In this document: positions 24,003-35,850 of the stretch, one piece after another
How positions within the stretch are numbered: the stretch's first letter is position 1
How the letters are laid out: each line of letters starts with the position of its first letter
Source: Haematobia irritans
Lineage: Eukaryota; Arthropoda; Insecta; Diptera; Muscidae
Reading direction: 5' to 3'
DNA: 64,000 nucleotides
NCBI RefSeq assembly: GCF_050003625.1
Contig: NC_134400.1
Coordinates: 197,917,918-197,981,917, forward strand
Made by a program: the position numbers and the translations under genes
The notes under the pieces: generated by a model
Databases searched by the model: none
What the model was told of the DNA's origin: nothing
Seen by the model: the letters and a program-made list of their open reading frames with translations, nothing else

Positions 24003-24852
24003 CTGTTGATGTAGTTTTGTGTGCACAGTACAGCTCGCAGTTTTAGTCCGATTGTCCTAAAATATGGTATAGGGTCCTGTTTCGGCTCAAAGACGACCCC
24101 TATTGATTTTGGAAAAAATCGGTTCAGATTTAGATATAGCTGTCATATATATTTTTCACCGATCTGGTCTTAATTGGCGTGTATATCAACCGATCTTCCT
24201 CAAATTCAGTACATCCGAATATTTTATGGGTCTCGAAAAACTTGCAAAACATCAGCCAAATCGGTTCAGATTTAGATATAGCTCCCATAAATAGCTTTCG
24301 CCCGATTTACACTCATATGACCACAGAGGCCAATTTTTAACTCCGATTTAGTTGAAATTTTTCACAGGGAGTAGAATTAGCATTGTAACTATGCGTGCCA
24401 AATTTGGTTGAAATCGGTTCAGATTTAGATATAGCTCCCATATATAACTTTCGCCCGATTTACACTCATATGACCACAGAGGCCAATTTTTTGCTCCGAT
24501 TTAGTTGAAATTTTGCACAGGGAGTAGAATTAGCATTTTAGCTATGCGTGCCAAATTTAATTGAAACCGGTTCAGATTTAGATATAGCTCCCATATATAT
24601 GTTTTTCTGATTTCGACAAAAATGGTCAAAATACAATCATTTTCCTTTTAAAATCGCCACTGCTTAGTCGAAAAGTTGTAAAAATGACTCTAATTTTCCT
24701 AAACTTCTAATACATATATATTCGGGACAAACCTTTATATATAGCCCCCAACACATTTGACGGATGTGATATGGTATCGAAAATTTAGATGTACAAAGTG
24801 GTGCAGGGTATAATATAGACGGCCTCGCCCGACTTTAGACTTTCCTTACTTG
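23203..24852 (+). mobile_element. Family B Helentron-like element, dimeric
   Basis: Order: 153-bp repeats (landmark AGATATAGCT at 23338, 23491, 23644, exact 153 spacing), then a 5' hairpin and core (23829-24110: TATACCCTTCACCAC, GTCTGTCTGTC microsatellite at 23967-24004), more 153-bp repeats (landmarks 24274, 24427, 24580), then a 3' end with a hairpin and terminal CCTTACTTG. The repeats before the hairpin look like the 3' portion of a neighbouring monomer. 'GCCAAATTTGGTTGAAATCGG' is typical of its repeats. Confidence 0.8.
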
Positions 24853-25801
24853 TTATTTACTGAGATTTAACATCAACGAATGAATGATTCTTCATCAGAT
24901 AAATAAAGGGTTATCCTTTCATATATCCTTAAAAAATAAAAAAAAAAATAAAAACAATTTCATGCCTTGCCTTACCTTACTTTTACATTGATGAAATTCA
25001 CATTAAGATTTCATAAGATTTTCTTAACGTATTTTCATGCTCCATTGCCTATCATTGGAATGTTGAAAGTTCGTATCTCCTTAACTGGATCATAGAAAAT
25101 CTCATAAACAAAATAAAAAATCCCCTTAACAGCTCTAATAAACTGATGACACTTCCTTGCTATCTCTCTATCTATCTCGAGCTCATACATATATCATTAC
25201 TCCAAAAAGGAAATGATGCCTCTGGTGGTCCATGCCAAAAGAGCTGCTGTTTGGCCAGGTCATAATGATGATTTTATATTTTGCCAAAAACCCAACCAAA
25301 ACAAAAGGTGAAACAAAACAAAACGGGTTAAATTAACAAATAACCCCAAAGGAAATCTAATAAAAATGCATATCTTTTAATTGATCTCCGGTTAGGTGAG
25401 GCGAATGGCTTTTCTCTAGGGTGTCGAGTTTCTGTTTTCCATAAGCCAATACACAAAAAAAAAAACAAGAAAAAGAGTTTAACAAATATGCTTTTTTTGG
25501 TTTAGTTCCTTTTTTCAATTTAACTTTAAAAGGTTGATGTTGTCGTTGTTGGTGTTATTTCATTACTGACTACAGAGCAACGTAAAATAAATCCAGCTTG
25601 CCGAAATTATTTGCAAATTTTCACATCAATAACCAGAGATACAGAAGATGTGATGTACCTGGTTATGACAAGGGTTGCCATAGTTGGTAGGATTCTAGCA
25701 AAAATGGTAGATTTTTTACTGTTTGGTAGAGTGGTCGAATTGTGGATGTTTTTATAGATTTTGTAAAATATTCCTCTCCAATTTAACAAATTTTCTTTTT
25801 T
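24853..25801. other. Unique sequence, no gene recognised
   Basis: AT-rich intergenic or intronic-looking DNA with a short CTAT run near 25166 and A-rich tracts. No open frame with recognisable features. Confidence 0.4.
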
Positions 25802-27204
25802 TATACCCTCCACCAAAGGATGGGGGGTATATTAATTTAGTCATTCCGTTTGTAACATATTGAAATATTGCTCTAAGACCCCATAAAGTATATCTGGGTC
25901 GTGGTGAAATTCTGAATCGATTTAAGCATGTCCATCCGTCCGTCCGTCTGTTGAAATCACGCTAACTTCCGAACGAAACAAGCTATCGACTTGATGTAGG
26001 TCAGGTGGTATTGCAAAAGGGTCATATCGGTCTACTTTTACGTATAGTTCCCATATACACGGACCCCCAGATTTGGCTTGCGGATCCTCTGAGAGAAGAG
26101 AATTTCATCCGATCCGGCTGAAATTTGGTACATGGTGTTGGTATATGGTCTCTAACAACTATGAAAAAATTTGTCAACATCTGTCCATAATTATATATTG
26201 CCCCCATACAAGCCGATCCCTGGATTTGACCACCGAAGCCCCTTGGAAGAGCAAAATTTACCTGATCCGGTTGAAATTTGGTACGTGGTCTTAGTATATG
26301 GTCTCTAGCAACCATGCAAAAATTGGTCCATAACGGTCTTAATTATACGAGTATATAACCCCCATTTAAACCGATACCCAGATTTGACCTCCGTAGATCT
26401 TGAAGGAGCAAAATTCATCTGATCCGGTTGATATTTGGTACGTGGTGAAATTTGGTATATTGCGCTAGTATATGACAACCATGACAACCATGTCAAAATT
26501 GGTCCATATCGGTCTATAGTTATATATAACCGATCCCAAAAACAATCTACCAAAATTTTATTTCTATAGAAAATTTTGTCAAAATTTTATTACTATAGAA
26601 AATTTCGTCCAAATGTTATTGATATAGAAAATTTTGTTAAAATTTTATTTCTATAGAAAATTTTGTGAAAATTTTATTTCTATAGAAAATTTTGTCAACA
26701 TTTTATTTCTATAAAAATTTTGTCAAAATTTTATTTCTATAGAAAATATTGTCAAAAATTTTATTTCTACAGAACATTTTTTCAAAATTTTATTTATACA
26801 GAAAATTTTTTCAAAATTTTATTTATACAGGAAATTTTGTCAAAATTTAATTTCTATAGAAAATTTTGACAAATTGTTATTTCTATAAAAAATTTTGAAA
26901 AATTTTTATTTATATAAAAAATTTTATCAAAATTTTATTTCCATAAAAAATTTTGTCAAAATTTTATTTCCATAAAAAATTTTGTCAAAATTTTATTTCT
27001 ACAGAACATTTTTCAAAATTTTATTCCATAGAAAATTTTGTGACAATTTTATTTCCATAGAAAATTTTGTCAAAATTTTATTTCTGCAGAACATTTTTTC
27101 AAAATTTTATTTTTACAGAAAATTTTGTAAAAATTTTATTTCCATAGATAATTCTGTCAAAATTTTATTTCTATAGAAAATTTTGTCAAAATTTTATTTC
27201 TAGA
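25802..27204 (+). mobile_element. Family A Helentron-like element without its 3' end
   Basis: 5' hairpin (TATACCCTCCACCAAAGGATGG), core with GTCCGTCCGTCTG at 25937-25951, 153-bp repeats to about 26540, then a 29-bp array that ends at a strand switch. The 3' end is not present. The end of this unit and its array were later duplicated at 28916-29640. Confidence 0.75.
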
Positions 27205-27291
27205 ATTTTGAAAAAAATTTCTATAGAAATTAAATTTTTGACAACATTTCCGATAGGAATAAACATTTTCAGAAAATTTATCTAAAGTAAA
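26550..27291. repeat. 29-bp array with inverted junction
   Basis: Plus-orientation units to 27200, then minus-orientation units from about 27210. The junction is TTTCTAGAATTTTG, where the usual TTTCTATAGAAAATTTTG has lost a few bases and the strand flips. The same junction recurs at 29215. Confidence 0.9.
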
Positions 27292-28616
27292 CAAGTAAGG
27301 AAAGTCTAAAGTCGGGCGGGGCCGACTATATTATACCCTGCACCACTTTGTAGATCTAAATTTTCGACAGACAGACAGACAGACGGACAGACAGACGGAC
27401 AGACAGACAGACGGACATCGCTAAATCGACTCAGAATTTAATTCTAAACCGATCCGTATACTAAAAGGTTGGTCTATGATTACTCCTTCTTGGCGTTACA
27501 TACAAATGCACAAACTTATTATACCCTGTACCACAGTAGTGGTGAAGGGTATAAATATGGGAAACATTTAAATCTGAAGCAATTTTAAGGAAACTTCGCA
27601 AAAGTTTATTTATAATTTATCGCTCGATATATATGTATTAGAAGTTTAGGAAAATTAGAGTCATTTTTACAACTTTTCGACTAAGCAGTGGCGATTTTAC
27701 AAAGATAATATTGGTCGAAATCAGAAAAACATATATATGGGAGCTAAATCTAAATCTGAACCGATGTCAAACAAATTTGGCACGCATAGCTACAATGCTA
27801 ATTCTACTCCCTGTGCAAAATTTCAACAAAATCGGAGTTAAAAATTGGCCTCTGTGGTCATATGAGCGTAAATCGGGCGAAATCTATATATGAGAGATAT
27901 ATCTAAATCTGAACCGATTTCAACCAAATTTGGCACGTATAGCTACAATGCTAATTCTACTCCCTGTGCAAAATTTCAACTAAATCGGAGTTAAAAATTG
28001 GCCTCTGTGGTCATATGAGTCTAAATCGGTCGAAAGCTATATATGGGAGATATATCCAAATCTGAACCGATTTCAACCAAATTTGGCACGCATAGTTACA
28101 ATGCTAATTCTACTCCCTATGCAAAATTTCAACTAAATCGGAGCAAAAAATTGGCCTCTGTGGGCAAATGAGTGTAAATCGGGCGAATATTTTACAAGTT
28201 TTTCGATATTTTACAAGTTTTTCGAGACCCATAAAATATTCGGATTTACGGAATTTGAGGAAGATCGGTTGATATACACGCCAATTATGACCAGATCGGT
28301 GAAAAATATATATGGCAGCTATATCTAAATCTGAACCGATTTTTTCCAAAATCAATAGGGATCGTCCTTGAGCCGAAACAGAACCCTATACCAAATTTTA
28401 GGACAATCGGACTAAAACTGCGAGCTGTACTTTGCACACAAAAATACATCAACAGACAGACAGACAGACAGACAGACGGACATCGCTAAATCGACTCAGA
28501 ATTTAATTCTAAGCCGATCCGTATACTAAAAGTTGGTCTATGATTACTCCTTCTTGGCGTTACATACAAATGCACAAACTTATTATACCCTGTACCACAG
28601 TAGTGGTGAAGGGTAT
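27292..28616 (-). mobile_element. Family B Helentron-like element, two heads
   Basis: Minus orientation. The 3' end is at the left (CAAGTAAGG, hairpin GTCGG-GCGGGG-CCGAC at 27311-27326). Two copies of the 5' head and core occur, at 27360-27552 and 28450-28616, each with a GTCY/GACR microsatellite and the TTATACCCTGTACCAC hairpin, enclosing 153-bp repeats. It is inserted in the minus-orientation 29-bp array, and the duplicated array at 28916-29640 lacks it, so it arrived after that duplication. Confidence 0.8.
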
Positions 28617-29645
28617 AAAAAATGTTGACAAAATTTTCTATAGAAGAAAAAAATTGACAATTTGTCTATAGAAATAAAAATTTGAGAAAATTTTCTATAG
28701 AAGTAAAATTTTGACAAAATCAAGTTTCGACAAAATTTTCTATAGAACTAAAATTTCGACAAAATTTTGTACAGAAATAAATTTGTTACCACATTCGCTA
28801 TAGAAATAAAATTTGGAGCAATTTGTCTATGGAAATAAAATTTTGAAAAAATTTTCTTTAGAAATAAGATTTTGACAACAATTTTCTATAGAAATAATAT
28901 TTTGACAAAATGGCAGTATTGGTCCATATCGGTCTATAGTTATATATAGCCGATCCCCAAAAATAATCTATCAAAATTTTATTTCTATACAAAATTTTGT
29001 TAAAATTTTATTTCTATAGAAAATTTTGTCAAAATTTTATTTCTATATAAAATTTTGTCAAAACTTTATTACTATAGAAAATTTTGTTAAAATTTTATTT
29101 CTATAGAAAATTTTGTCAAAATTTTATTTCTATAGAAAACTTTGTCAAAATTTTATTTCCATTGAAAATTTTGTCAAAATTTTATTTCTATAGAAAATTT
29201 TGTCAAAATTTTATTTCTAGAATTTTTAAAAATTTCCTATAGTAATAAAATTTTTGACAAAATTTTCTAAGGAAATAAAATTTTGACAAAATTTTCTATA
29301 GGAATAAAATTTTGACAAAATTTTCTATAGAAAAAAAATTTTGACAAATTGTCTATAGAAATAAAATTTTGAGAAAATTTTCTATAGAAATAAAATTTTG
29401 ACAGAATTTTCCACAGAAATCAAGTTTCGACAAAATTTTCTATAGAACTAAAATTTCGACAAAATTTTGTACAGAAATAAATTTTTTACCACATTTGCTA
29501 TAGAAATAAAATTTGGAGCACTTTGTCTATGGAAATAAAATTTTGACAAAATTTTCTTTAGAAATAAAATTTTGACAACAATTTTCTATAGAAATAAAAT
29601 TTTGACAAAATTTTCTTTAGAACGACAATTTTGACAAAATTTTCT
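28617..29645. repeat. 29-bp arrays, duplicated block with strand switch
   Basis: Minus units (28617-28910), a short family A remnant (28911-28975, TCGGTCTATAGTTATATATAG), plus units (28976-29215), the TTTCTAGAATTTT junction, then minus units to 29645. Marker CAAGTTTCGAC at 28721 recurs at 29421 (700-bp offset), showing that 28916-29640 is a duplicate of the block that begins near 26497. Confidence 0.9.
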
Positions 29646-30052
29646 TTCTGCAGTATATGTGCCGCATTTGTTAACAGTCGATCAAAACATATAAGAGTGA
29701 ACATTTCTCAAGCTTGTTTGGATCGTTTTAAGCGAAATAAAATGGATTTTAAGCGTCGTGTCATAACTGTTGATGAGACATGGATCCACCACTCCAGAGA
29801 CTAAATTTAAAGGAAAATCCCTGCTGGCAAGCGTTTTACCTCAAATGAAGATGCAATTAAAGTTGCACAACACTATTTTGAAGACCTTGAGGAAAACTAT
29901 TTTAATCAAGGGATAGAATTGCTAGAAAAGCGTTGGACTAAGTGTATTGAAGTTTCAGGAGATTATATTGAAAAATAAAAAATATTTTTGAAAAACCAAC
30001 TATTCTCTTTCATTGATAGGCTAAGAAGTTTCCGAACCGCCCTCGTATATAT
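29646..30052 (+). pseudogene. mariner transposase relic (second subfamily)
   Basis: A decayed mariner with HTH-distal and C-terminal parts only. It encodes a TVDQ motif, then after a frameshift a block ending in VITVDETWIHH (first catalytic aspartate), then a stop. The block carrying the second and third aspartates is deleted. The C-terminal tail (GKRFTSNEDAIK to DYIEK) follows, with its stop at 29976. Words after the stop (TAGGCTAAGAAGTTTCC) look like a mariner inverted terminal repeat. It differs clearly from the mariner at 19.7 kb, so it is a second subfamily. Not functional. Confidence 0.75.
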
Positions 30053-31603
30053 ATATATGTTTCAGTGTCGGCCAATCAACATTTCCATAGTCTCTAGTAA
30101 GATCTGGCTGGGTGAGATGATTCAATTTGGGTCCTATATGCTAATTTCCTAGGCAAATTACATACGAGAATCATTTCTCCAAGTTGAACCGATTTTTCAT
30201 CACCACTGTACTGTGCATCATCTCCTCATATGGCTACAATCCCTTAATCTTATTTTTCGATTTTAATTTGTTACTACATTACTGCAACAAAAAATCGAAA
30301 TCATTGCTGAATTCACCTGATTGGTGTACGATCACACAATGTCTTGTTTCTAGTCAACAACAACTACTGTGATAGCTATTTTGAAACTGGATTTTGTTAA
30401 TTAATTTTTTCTATAGATAAAAAAATTTTGCAACATTTTCTATAGAAATGAAATTTTAACAAAATTTTCTATAGAAACAAAACTTTGACAAAATTTCCTA
30501 AAGGAATAAAATTATGACACAATTTTTTATAGAAATAAAATTTTGACAAAAGTTTCTATGGAAATAAAATTATGACACAATTTTTTATAGAAATACAATT
30601 TTGAAAAATTATTCTGTAGAAATAAAATTTTGACAAAATTTTCTATAGAAATAAAATTTTGACAAAATTTTCTATAGGAATAAAATTTTGACAAAATTTT
30701 CTATAGGAATAAAATTTTGACAAAATTTGCTGAAGGAATAAAATTTTGACAAAATTTAATAAAGAGATAGAATTGTTGGAAAAGGGTTGGACTAAGTGTA
30801 TTGAAGTTTCAGGAGATTATATTGAAAAATAAAAATATTTTTGAAAAACTTTCATTGATAGGCTAAGAAGTTTCCGAACCGCCCTCGTATATATATATGT
30901 TTCAGTGTCGGCCAATCAACATTTCCATAGTCTCTAGTAAGATCTGGCTGGGTGAGATGATTCAATTTGGGTCCTATATGCTAATTTCCTAGGAAAATTA
31001 CATACGAGAATCATTCCTCCAAGTTGAACCGATTTTTCATCACCACTGTGCATCATCTCCTCATATGGCTACAATACCTTAATCTTATTTTTTTTTTTTG
31101 TTACTACATTACTTCGATTTTAATTTGTTACTACATTACTGCAACAAAAAATCGAAATCATTGCTGAATTCACCTGATTGGTGTACGATCACACAATGTC
31201 TTGTTTCTAGTCAACAACAACTACTGTGATAGCTATTTTGAAACTGGATTTTGTTAATTAATTTTTTCTATAGATAAAAAAATTTTGCAACATTTTCTAT
31301 AGAAATGAAATTTTAACAAAATTTTCTATAGAAACAAAACTTTGACAAAATTTCCTAAAGGAATAAAATTATGACACAATTTTTTATAGAAATAAAATTT
31401 TGACAAAAGTTTCTATGGAAATAAAATTATGACACAATTTTTTATAGAAATACAATTTTGAAAAATTATTCTGTAGAAATAAAATTTTGACAAAATTTTC
31501 TATAGAAATAAAATTTTGACAAAATTTTCTATAGGAATAAAATTTTGACAAAATTTTCTATAGGAATAAAATTTTGACAAAATTTGCTGAAGGAATAAAA
31601 TTT
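29912..31603. repeat. Tandem duplication of about 840 bp
   Basis: The end of the mariner relic, a unique stretch (GTGTCGGCCAATCAAC and onwards) and the start of a 29-bp array occur twice in direct order. TTCAGTGTCGGCC is at 30061 and 30901 (840 offset) and TGAAGGAATA at 30731 and 31588 (857 offset). The second copy has a 17-base net gain in a T-rich stretch near 31090-31130. The unit boundary is near 30757. Confidence 0.9.
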
Positions 31604-33840
31604 TGACAAAATTTTCTATGGAAACGAAATGTTGACAAAATTTTCTATATGAATAAAATTATGACACAATTTTTTATAGAAATACAATTTTGAATAATTA
31701 TTCTATAGAAACAAAATGTTGATAAAATGTGCTATAAATAGAAACAAAATTTTGACAAAATTTTCAATAGAAATAAAATTTTGACAAAATTTTCAATAGA
31801 AATAAAATTTTGACAAAATTTTCTATAGGAATAAAATTTTGACAAAATTTTCTATAGGAATAAAATTTTGACAAAATTTGCTGAAGGAATAAAATTTTGA
31901 CAAAATTTTCTATAGAAACGAAATGTTGACAAAATTTTCTATATGAATAAAATTATGACACAATTTTTTATAGAAATACAATTTTGAATAATTATGCCAT
32001 AGAAATAAAATGTGCTATAAATAGAAACAAAATTTTGACAAAATTTTCAATAGAAACAAAATTTTAACAAAATTTTCTATAGAAATAAAATTTTGACAAA
32101 ATTTTCTATAGGAATAAAATTTTGACAAAATTTTCTATAGGAATAAAATTTTGACAAAATTTTCTATAGGAATAAAATTTTGACTAAATTTTCTATAGGA
32201 ATAAAATTTTGATAAAATTTGCTGAAGGAATAAAATTTTCACACAATTTTCGATAGAAATAAAATTTTGACAAAATTTTCTATAGGAATAAAATTTTGAC
32301 AAAATTTTCAATAGGAATAAAATTTTGACAAATTTTTCTATAGGAATAAAATTTTGACAAAATTTTCTATAGGAATAAAATTATGACACAATTTTTTATA
32401 GAAACAAAATGTTGACAAAAGTTTCTATAGAAATAAAATTATGACACAATTTTTTATAGAAATACAATTTTGAAAAATTATTCTATATAAATAAAATGTT
32501 GATAAAATGTTCTATAGAAACAAAATTTTGACAAAATTTTCAATAGAAATAAAATTTTGACAAAATTTTCTATAGGAATAAAATTTTGACTAAATTTTCT
32601 ATAGGAATAAAATTTTGATAAAATTTGCTGAAGGAATAAAATTTTGACAAAATTTTCCACAGAAATATAATTCTGACAAAATTTTCTATAGAAATAAAAT
32701 TTTCTATTGAAACAAAATTTTGACAAAATTTTCAATAGAAATAAAATTTTGACAAATTTTTCTATAGAAATAACATTTTGACAAAATTTTCAATAGGAAT
32801 ACAATTTTGACAAAATTTTCTATAGGAATAAAATTTTAACGAAATTTTCTACAGAAATAAAATTTTGACAAAATTTGCTAAAGGAATAAAATTTTGACAA
32901 AATTTTCTATGGAAATAAAATTTTGACAAAATTTTCCCTAGAAATAAAATGTCCACAAAATTTTCTCTAGAAATAAAATTTTGACAAAATTTTCAATAGA
33001 AATAAAATTTTGACAAAATTTTCTATAGGGATAAAATTTTGACAAAATTTTCTATAGAAATAAAATTTTGGCAAAATTTTCTATAGGAATAAAATGTTGA
33101 CAAAATTTTCTATAGAAATAAAATTTTGACAAAACTTGCTGTAAGAATAAAATTTTGACAAAATTTTCCATAGGAATAAAATTTTGACAAATTTTCTATA
33201 GAAATAAAACTTTGACAAAATTTTCTATAGGAATAAAATTTTAACAAAATTTTCTATAGGAATAAAATTTTGACAACATTTTCAATAAGAATAAAATTTT
33301 GACAAAATTTTCTATAGAAATAAAATTTTGACAAAATTTTCTATAGAAATAAAATTTTGACAAAACTTGCTGTAGGAATAAAATTTTGACAAAATTTTCC
33401 ATAGGAATAAAATTTTGACAAATTTTCTATAGAAATAAAACTTTGACAAAATTTTCTATAGGAATAAAATTTTAACAAAATTTTCTATAGGAATAAAATT
33501 TTGACAAAATTTTCAATAAGAAAAAAAATTTTGACAAAATTTTCTATAGAAATAAAATTTTGGCAACATTTTCTATAGGAATAAAATTTTGACAAAATTT
33601 GCTAAAGGAATAAAGTTTTGACAAAATTTGCTAAAGGAATAAAGTTTTGACAAAATTTTCTATAGGAATAAAATTTTGACAAAATTTTCTATAGGAATAA
33701 AATTTTGACAAAATTGTCTACAGAAATAAAATTTTGACAAAATTTGCTAAAGGAATAAAATGTTGACAAAATTTTCTATAGAAATAAAATTTCCACAAAA
33801 TTTTATCTAGAAATAAAATTTTGACAAAATTTTCTTTAGC
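31604..33840 (-). repeat. 29-bp array, AGGAAT variant
   Basis: About 77 units in the minus orientation. Many carry CTATAGGAATAAAA instead of CTATAGAAATAAAA, and GCTGAAGGAATAAAA, variants rare in the other arrays. Several blocks recur within it (for example around 31620-31740 and 31910-32030; and 33120-33290 and 33360-33500). Confidence 0.95.
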
Positions 33841-35850
33841 GAACATTTTTCAATTAGACCAACAGAAAATATTAAAATAATCAAGAATTTCATAGTATTA
33901 ATTTACAATTTCATTAATATTACGAATCTTTTTCTATCCTTTTGTATAAGATCAATTTTCCCAATTTTCTTATGTATAATAAATAGGACCTAAAATATCT
34001 GCAAAAATTTATGCAAAAAAAAAAAATAATAATCTTGACATCCCTTTGGCTGATAATGTGCCTTTTGCAAACTACAGCTGCAAGCTAACTTCTGGCCTTT
34101 GGCTTTTGCGTATTTTTGCGTTAGTCGATCCTTTTGTTACTCTTTTACATTTCTTTGACGAATAATGTGTTTCAATTTATTCCAGTCCATCCTCAGTGCA
34201 TTGGAATTGTAATAGCCCTCATTCCTTGCATGGATTTCAATGCAGTCATCATTTTCATAACTCCATATATAGAGACATTGGGAACATTATCAAAATAATG
34301 ATGTTGTTTCATTTTGAGTTGTTATGTCGGCCATTTAGTTTGGTCAAATTTCTTCTCAAGTTCCTGCAGCCGTTCTTATTTTTGGCCAAGTGAATTTTAA
34401 TAAAATTTTTATGGTGATTTCCTTCTGTTGTATTTCACATTTACTTGACTTTTGTCCTTTTGTCTGCTTAATGCGGATCATCCATAAGAGTATTGCGAGG
34501 GGGTAGCTATTGTTGCAAACACATTTTATGTTGCTGAACCACAGGGATACTTGTGTAACTTTCCCCAGGTTATTGTATGTGAAGATGGTGTTGTCATTAC
34601 AGTTGTTTTTCGATCGCTGTAATAATCCTCAGATCAAGAATTTGGAAATACACTAGGTAACAAATTTTGAAAGATTGTTTACGGTAACATGATGGTGTCT
34701 GGAAGCTCAAGAAGTCAAATCGGGAGATCAGTCTAAATTGGGGTTATGCCCAACCTATGCATCGGTTCGGTACACTTTTTAGTGGACAAGTTCCCACAGA
34801 TTTCCCATTTTAAGCAAATGAAATAAAAATTGTGGTATCTAGAATTCCATATTCCGCACATTAATTTGCAGACCTTCAGAATTCCAATTTTACGAAAAGG
34901 GATAAAAAATACAATTACCCAACTCAATTTTAGGGCACGTAAATTACATGATATTAGCATTAAAATAAAGAAATTTGAATTAAAAGGGAGATAAATATTG
35001 ATCCTATTTCCACCTTTCCACCCTGTCTTAACCTTAATCAGGAGATTGATTTCCAAACCTTTGGATGTTTTTTTTTTGACATATTGAAAGCTATTCTGTA
35101 TGTCAATAATGACACTTGTTGGAAGTGTCCAACAATTCTTTTCACAAAGGATATTGTATCTGGGAACTTTTTGTTTGGGTAACTTTTGTTTCGTTTTGTT
35201 GTATTTTGCGTAAATATCAGATTTTCAGCAGCATAGTGTACTTCCCTCTTTTGTAGAAAAACAAAATTGACAAAAAATAATCTCATAAAAATTGCGAATA
35301 TATTCATTTAGGCACTGTGAAATTTCGTTTGGATCCAATTCGTTTGTTATGTTCGTCAGTCATTGTTAACAAGCTTTAAAAAAAATACACAAACCAAAAA
35401 TTCTGTTTACAGACTCAATATTTTTTGGGTCTTTTTCGCCACAAAAAACGCCAATTTTCAGTTATTTCAATGGTAGTTGCTTCTGTAGCAAAATAAAAGA
35501 AAGATGGAATGTGTAACCCAAAATTCAATACCGTGGACAAAGAAATATCTTTGGAAGACCAAAAAACAAATGCTAGTGCCATTTGTATTTTTTCCAGCTT
35601 TCTTCAATTTTTTTTTCATCTTTAATTTCGGTCGAGGCAATTCTATGCGATTCTGTTTTTCATGTGTGCATTTCCCTTAACGCGCTCTTCATTCAATGCA
35701 AATTTATCGAATTTATGATCAATGATGTTTTTGGGGTTTAGCTGATGGCTGTGAGTCTCCGTTGAGGGAAGAGAAGAAACGAAAACTTAGGAGGAAGAGA
35801 ATTTCAGTTCGGTCAGAAGGAAGCTCTTATAGCCTCCATCATGGGTTATA
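33841..35850. other. Unique sequence, no gene recognised
   Basis: The longest repeat-poor stretch in the first two thirds. Open frames up to 107 codons (34733-35056, minus) have no recognised domain and no clear coding bias. It ends with AGCCTCCATCATGGGTTATAA, faintly like a family A 5' hairpin, just before the next array. Confidence 0.4.

Noticed and set aside
34733..35056. A 107-codon minus-strand frame as a host gene
   Set aside because: No recognised domain, no clear codon bias, no splice or start context; length is within chance for the region.
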